Positions 60,258-64,000 of a DNA stretch of 64,000 nt are shown piece after piece (the first letter of the stretch is position 1; each line of letters begins with the position of its first letter). The translations under genes and the position numbers were made by a program. Under the pieces are notes generated by a model, which was given only the letters and a program-made list of their open reading frames with translations, searched no databases and had not been told where the DNA came from. Source of the stretch: Nocardiopsis flavescens (lineage in GTDB: Bacteria > Actinomycetota > Actinomycetes > Streptosporangiales > Streptosporangiaceae); contig NZ_FQZK01000013.1 of NCBI RefSeq assembly GCF_900141985.1, positions 62,001-126,000 on the forward strand. The letters are read 5' to 3'.

Positions 60258-62351
60258 TCAGAGGGCCTTGGGGTCGCCCTCGTGGAACCGCTTGCCGTTG
60301 ACGGCCTCGGACACCCCGGCCTCGTCCAGGTAGGGGGTGATGCCGCCGGTGTGGAACGGCCAGCCCGCCCCCGTGATCAGGCACAGGTCGATGTCGGCGG
60401 CCTCGGCCACGACGCCCTCGTCCAGCATGATCCCGATCTCCCGGGCCAGCGCGCGCAGCGCGCGGTCCAGGATCTCCGGCTCGGCGGAGGGGGAGTCGCC
60501 CCCCGAGAGCAGCTTCCTGACCTCGGGGTCGATGCTGAGGTCGGGGGCGAAGATCGCGGTCCTGCCCTCCTTGACGACCTCGCGCAGCTCCGGGGAGACC
60601 GCGAAGCGGTCCGGGAAGGCCTCGTGCAGGGTCTCCGACACGTGCAGCGCCACGGCCGGGCCGACCAGCTGCAGCAGCATCAGCGGCGACATCGGCAGGC
60701 CCAGCGGCGCCACCGCGCGGTCGGCCGCCTCGGGCTCGGTGCCCTCGGACACCGCTCCCAGGACCTCGCCCATGAACAGGGTGAGCAGGCGGTTGACCAC
60801 GAACGCCGGGGCGTCCTTGCACAGGACCGCGGTCTTCTTCAGCTTCTTGGCGGTGGCGAACGCCGTGGCCAGGGCCGCGTCATCGGTCTTCTCGCCGCGG
60901 ACGACCTCCAGCAGCGGCAGCACGGCGACGGGGTTGAAGAAGTGGAAGCCGACGACCCGCTCGGGGTGCTCCAGCTTCGAGGCCATCTCGGTGATGGACA
61001 GCGAGGAGGTGTTGGTGGCGAGCACGGCCTCGGGGGAGACCACGGCCTCCACCTCGGCGAACACCTGCTGCTTGACCTCCATCTTCTCGAACACGGCCTC
61101 GATGACGAAGTCGGCGTCCGCGAAGGCGTCCTTGGTCAGCGAACCCGTGACCAGGGCCTTGAGGTGGTTGGCCTTGTCCTGGTTGACGCGCCCCTTGGCC
61201 AGGAGCCTGTCGACCTCGCCGTGGACGTAGGCGACGCCCTTGTCCAGGCGCTCCCGGTCCAGGTCGGTCATGACCACCGGCACGTCCAGGCGGCGGGCGA
61301 ACAGCAGCGCCAGCTGGCCGGCCATCAGGCCGGCGCCGACGACGCCGACCTTGGTGACCTTGCGGGCCAGCGACTTGTCCGGGGCGCCCGCGGGCCGCTT
61401 GGCGCGCTTCTGCACGAGGTCGAAGGCGTACAGGCCGGCCTTGAGCTCGGGGCTCAGGATGAGGTCGGCCAGCGCCTCGTCCTCGGCGGCGAAGCCCTCG
61501 TCGCGGGTGCGGTTCCGGGCCTCGGCGACCAGCTCGACGGCGCGGGCCGGGGCCGGGGCGGCGCCGTGCAGCTTGCCCTCGACCACGAACCGGGCCATGC
61601 CGACCGCGTTGTCCCAGGCCTCTCCCCTGTCGACCTCGGGGCGCTCGACGGTGACCTCGCCCTTGACGACCCCGGCCGCCCAGCGCAGGGACTCCTCGAC
61701 GAAGTCCGCCGGCTCGAAGAGGGCGTCGGCGATGCCCAGCTCGAACGCCTGCGCGCCCTTGAGCATCTTGTTCTGGGCCAGCGGGTTGTCGATGATGACC
61801 TTGAGGGCCTTCTCCGCGCCGATCAGGTTCGGCAGCAGGTAGGTGCCGCCCCAGCCGGGCACCAGGCCCAGGAAGGTCTCGGGCAGGGCGACCGCCGGGA
61901 CGCCCGAGGAGATGGTGCGGTAGGTGCAGTGCAGGCCCACCTCGACACCGCCGCCCATGGCCGCGCCGTTGATCAGCGCGAAGGTCGGGACGTCCAGTTC
62001 GCCGAGCTTGCGGAACACGTCGTGGCCCAGCCGGCCGATCGCCAGGGCCTGCTCGCGGTTCCGGATCGCGGGCACGCCGCTGAGGTCGGCGCCGACGGCG
62101 AAGATGAACGGCTTGCCGGTGACGGCCACCGCCACGATGTCCTTGCGGGCGCGGGCGGCCTCGATCGCGGTGTCCAGGCTCAGCAGGCCGCCGGGGCCGA
62201 AGGTGTTGGGCCGGGTGTGGTCGTGGCCGTTGTCCAGGGTGATCAGGACGGCGGTCCCGGCGCCGTAGGGGAGCTCGATGTCGCGGGAGATCGCCCTGGT
62301 GACGACCTCGTCCTTGAAAAGCTCCCTGGCCTCGTCGAGCGCGCTGCTCAC
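60258..62351 (-). CDS. fadB: Multifunctional fatty-acid oxidation protein (enoyl-CoA hydratase / 3-hydroxyacyl-CoA dehydrogenase)
   Basis: A 697-residue FadB-type protein. Residues about 15-215: crotonase fold with GADLSGVPAIRNR, INGAAMGGGVEVGLHCTYRT and ALPETFLGLVPGWGGTYLLP, holding the two catalytic Glu. Residues about 330-510: dehydrogenase NAD loop KVGVVGAGLMAGQLALLF and the catalytic GFHFFNPV His; the rest is the C-terminal dehydrogenase domain. It performs two steps of beta-oxidation and partners the thiolase encoded upstream. GTG 62351 overlaps the thiolase stop (GTGA). Matches SCO6026 by position and type. Confidence 0.95.
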   Translation of the reverse strand: MSSALDEARELFKDEVVTRAISRDIELPYGAGTAVLITLDNGHDHTRPNTFGPGGLLSLDTAIEAARARKDIVAVAVTGKPFIFAVGADLSGVPAIRNREQALAIGRLGHDVFRKLGELDVPTFALINGAAMGGGVEVGLHCTYRTISSGVPAVALPETFLGLVPGWGGTYLLPNLIGAEKALKVIIDNPLAQNKMLKGAQAFELGIADALFEPADFVEESLRWAAGVVKGEVTVERPEVDRGEAWDNAVGMARFVVEGKLHGAAPAPARAVELVAEARNRTRDEGFAAEDEALADLILSPELKAGLYAFDLVQKRAKRPAGAPDKSLARKVTKVGVVGAGLMAGQLALLFARRLDVPVVMTDLDRERLDKGVAYVHGEVDRLLAKGRVNQDKANHLKALVTGSLTKDAFADADFVIEAVFEKMEVKQQVFAEVEAVVSPEAVLATNTSSLSITEMASKLEHPERVVGFHFFNPVAVLPLLEVVRGEKTDDAALATAFATAKKLKKTAVLCKDAPAFVVNRLLTLFMGEVLGAVSEGTEPEAADRAVAPLGLPMSPLMLLQLVGPAVALHVSETLHEAFPDRFAVSPELREVVKEGRTAIFAPDLSIDPEVRKLLSGGDSPSAEPEILDRALRALAREIGIMLDEGVVAEAADIDLCLITGAGWPFHTGGITPYLDEAGVSEAVNGKRFHEGDPKAL

Positions 62352-63547
62352 TTGCCCCCCTCGTGGTTCGTGTTCTCCCAGAGCACGGTGCCGCCCATGC
62401 CCATGCCGACGCACATGGTGGTGATGCCGTAGCGGACGTCGGGGCGCTCGGCGAACTGGCGGGCGAGCTGCATCATCAGCCGCACGCCGGAGGAGGCCAG
62501 CGGGTGGCCCAGCGCGATCGCGCCGCCCCACGGGTTGACGCGGGCGTCGTCGTCGGCGATGCCGAAGTGCTCCAGGAAGGCGAGCACCTGGACGGCGAAG
62601 GCCTCGTTGATCTCGATGAGGCCGACCTCGTCCATCGAGATGCCCTGGCGGGCCAGCAGCTTCTCGGTGGCCGGGACCGGGCCGACGCCCATGACCTCGG
62701 GCTCGACGCCGGCGAAGGAGAAGTCGACCAGGCGCATCGGGGCGCTCAGTCCCAGCTCCCGGGCGACCTCCTCGGCGGCCAGGATGGCGCCGGTGGCCCC
62801 GTCGTTGAGGCCCGCCGCGTTGCCGGGGGTCACGTTGCCGTGCGCGCGGAAGGGGGTCTTGAGGCCGGCCAGGGACTCCATGGTGGTGCCCGGGCGCGGC
62901 GGCTCGTCCTTGGTGGCCAGGCCGTAGCCCTGCTCCAGGGAGCGGACGACGACCTCGACCAGGTCGGGCTGGATCCTGCCGTCGGCGTAGGCCTTGGCGA
63001 CCTTCTCCTGGCTGCGCACCGCGTAGGCGTCGGCGCGCTCCTTGGTGATGGAGGGGTACCGGTCGTGCAGGTTCTCGGCGGTGTTGCCCATGACCAGCGC
63101 GGCCGGGTCGACCAGCTTCTCGGAGAGGAAGCGCGGGTTGGGGTCGACGCCCTCGCCCATGGGGTGGCGCCCCATGTGCTCGACGCCGCCCGCGATGACC
63201 ACGTCGTAGGCGCCGAAGGCGATGCCCGCGCCGGAGGTGGTGACGGCGGTGAGGGCGCCGGCGCACATGCGGTCGATGGCGTAGCCGGGGACGCTGCGCG
63301 GCAGCCCGGCCAGGATCGCGGCGGTACGCCCGATGGTCAGGCCCTGGTCGCCGATCTGGGTGGTGGCGGCGATGGCCACCTCGTCGATGCGCTCCGGGGG
63401 CAGGCCCGGGTTGCGGCGCATCAGTTCGCGAATGACGCGGACGATCATGTCGTCGGCACGCGTCTCGGCGTAGAGGCCCTTGCCTGACTTGCCGAACGGG
63501 GTGCGGACCCCGTCGACGAATACGACATCGCGGGCGGTTCGCGGCAC
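62348..63547 (-). CDS. fadA: Acetyl-CoA C-acyltransferase (3-ketoacyl-CoA thiolase)
   Basis: Thiolase of the beta-oxidation complex, 399 residues. Active-site Cys in DRMCAGALTAVTT near residue 95, His in GHPLASSGVR near 350 and second Cys in TMCVGMGMGG near 380; the INEAFAVQVLAF motif is also present. GTG 63547 is selected for its GAAGGAGGGG ribosome-binding site; the reading frame is open to 63700. First gene of the fadA-fadB operon, with a candidate regulator dyad about 45 bases upstream. Confidence 0.95.
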   Translation of the reverse strand: MPRTARDVVFVDGVRTPFGKSGKGLYAETRADDMIVRVIRELMRRNPGLPPERIDEVAIAATTQIGDQGLTIGRTAAILAGLPRSVPGYAIDRMCAGALTAVTTSGAGIAFGAYDVVIAGGVEHMGRHPMGEGVDPNPRFLSEKLVDPAALVMGNTAENLHDRYPSITKERADAYAVRSQEKVAKAYADGRIQPDLVEVVVRSLEQGYGLATKDEPPRPGTTMESLAGLKTPFRAHGNVTPGNAAGLNDGATGAILAAEEVARELGLSAPMRLVDFSFAGVEPEVMGVGPVPATEKLLARQGISMDEVGLIEINEAFAVQVLAFLEHFGIADDDARVNPWGGAIALGHPLASSGVRLMMQLARQFAERPDVRYGITTMCVGMGMGGTVLWENTNHEGGK

Positions 63548-63592
63548 GATGGCCCCTCCTTCTCCAAGGTGTGGGTGGACTTTCACCGTCAT

Positions 63593-63608
63593 GCTACTCG
63601 CCAGTAAC
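63593..63608. promoter_or_regulatory. Operator-like dyad upstream of fadA
   Basis: TACT (63595-63598) and AGTA (63603-63606) around CGCC, with the outer pair G/C also matching. It resembles the TTACT..AGTAA-type palindromes of TetR-type fatty-acid regulators in actinobacteria (from memory). It lies 46 bases upstream of the fadA start. Confidence 0.4.
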
Positions 63609-63807
63609 AAAATGCGCGAGTGGCGGGTCCCCGGTGTTCGCCCGGCACCTCCGCACCGACGATGGAAGGTCCCGGTCTCTGACTTTCGACCGATGCGCAC
63701 GCGCGCGTGAACCGGTTGACTGGTACGGCCCGCGATGCCCCGGCGTGCCTACTTTCGCACGGATCCGCGGCTGCGGCGGGAAACCCACACGGACGGGGAG
63801 AAGACCT

Positions 63808-64000
63808 TTGGCGGACCACCGCGACCACCGGCGGATGCTGCGCTCGGCACCGCGCGCACCCCTGCGCCGGCTCCTGTCCTACACCCGGCCCCACCTGCGG
63901 ATCCTGCTCGTGGGCGGAGGACTGACCCTCCTGGGCGGCGCCGTCGGCCTGGCGCAGCCGCTGGTGGCCAAGTACGTCATCGACGCCCTGGGCGCGGGCG
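63808..64000 (+). CDS. ABC exporter (fused TM-ATPase type), 5' part only
   Basis: The first 64 codons of a gene that runs out of the window. TTG 63808 follows GGGGAG by seven bases; ATG 63835 is an alternative start. The peptide has LLSYTRPHLRILLVGGGLTLLGG then LAQPLVAKYVIDALGAG, the usual first transmembrane helix and following motif of MsbA/LmrA-like half-transporters. ATP-binding domain not seen. Confidence 0.8.
   Translation, partial: MADHRDHRRMLRSAPRAPLRRLLSYTRPHLRILLVGGGLTLLGGAVGLAQPLVAKYVIDALGAG

Noticed and set aside
60075..62432. 785-codon open frame on the plus strand across fadB
   Set aside because: Antisense shadow of fadB caused by the GC-rich third positions; no recognisable motifs.

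Overview
The window is a very GC-rich (>70% by eye), gene-dense piece of chromosome from a filamentous actinobacterium. GTG and TTG starts are frequent, many start codons sit 6-8 bases after a TANNNT-type -10 hexamer (leaderless genes), and the content is typical of the group: F420-type oxidoreductase, SARP, AfsA homologue, MMPL exporters, ROK-xylFGH. From family content and local order I infer a Nocardiopsis-like genus (Streptosporangiales); the sequence alone does not prove this. The block acnA ... ROK-xylFGH ... dxs ... fadA-fadB follows the order I remember for Streptomyces coelicolor SCO5999-SCO6027, so most of the right two thirds is conserved core with insertions.

Layout. 1-9400: housekeeping block with dut, DUF3710, a PIG-L deacetylase, two tandem serpins (minus), DUF3159 membrane protein, ceoB-ceoC K+ channel regulators (minus) and a TrmA/RumA-type RNA methyltransferase. 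9400-9900: eroded IS481-type transposase fragment. 9900-13100: DUF427 protein, an EamA exporter preceded by a possible leader peptide, a small tyrosine phosphatase and an LPVTG surface protein. 13150-17000 (minus): ECF sigma factor, membrane zinc-finger protein, ABC ATPase and permease in one translationally coupled operon. 17100-21200: LLM oxidoreductase and aconitase with a striking duplicated dyad between them. 21366-27181: two paralogous membrane proteins with a shared Cys cluster, then a Ser/Thr kinase with tandem repeats. 27200-30411: TetR repressor and two duplicated hydrolases, then a P-loop kinase. 30500-35300: ROK regulator and xylFGH sugar transporter. 35900-41700: StyA-like monooxygenase, TSUP permease, dxs, fprA, and a zinc metalloprotease with a long His/Pro-rich head.

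43570-60181 looks like an accessory island for making and exporting a small signal or lipid-like molecule: TetR/MMPL pair, SARP activator, an AfsA-family butenolide synthase coupled to a HAD phosphatase and a flavin hydroxylase, a second operon of MMPL + two secreted hydrolases + MMPL, and a MarR/SDR divergent pair. The AfsA + HAD pair resembles MmfL/MmfP of methylenomycin-furan synthesis, so an AfsA-type hormone pathway is the best candidate for something undescribed here. 60258-63547 is fadA-fadB for beta-oxidation, and the window ends inside an ABC exporter gene.

Regulation: several palindromes lie at promoters (TetR dyad at 27971, MarR-like dyads at 18135-18181 and 59055, beta-oxidation dyad at 63593), and the ROK and xylF promoters share motifs. 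No tRNA, rRNA, CRISPR array or intact insertion sequence was found.
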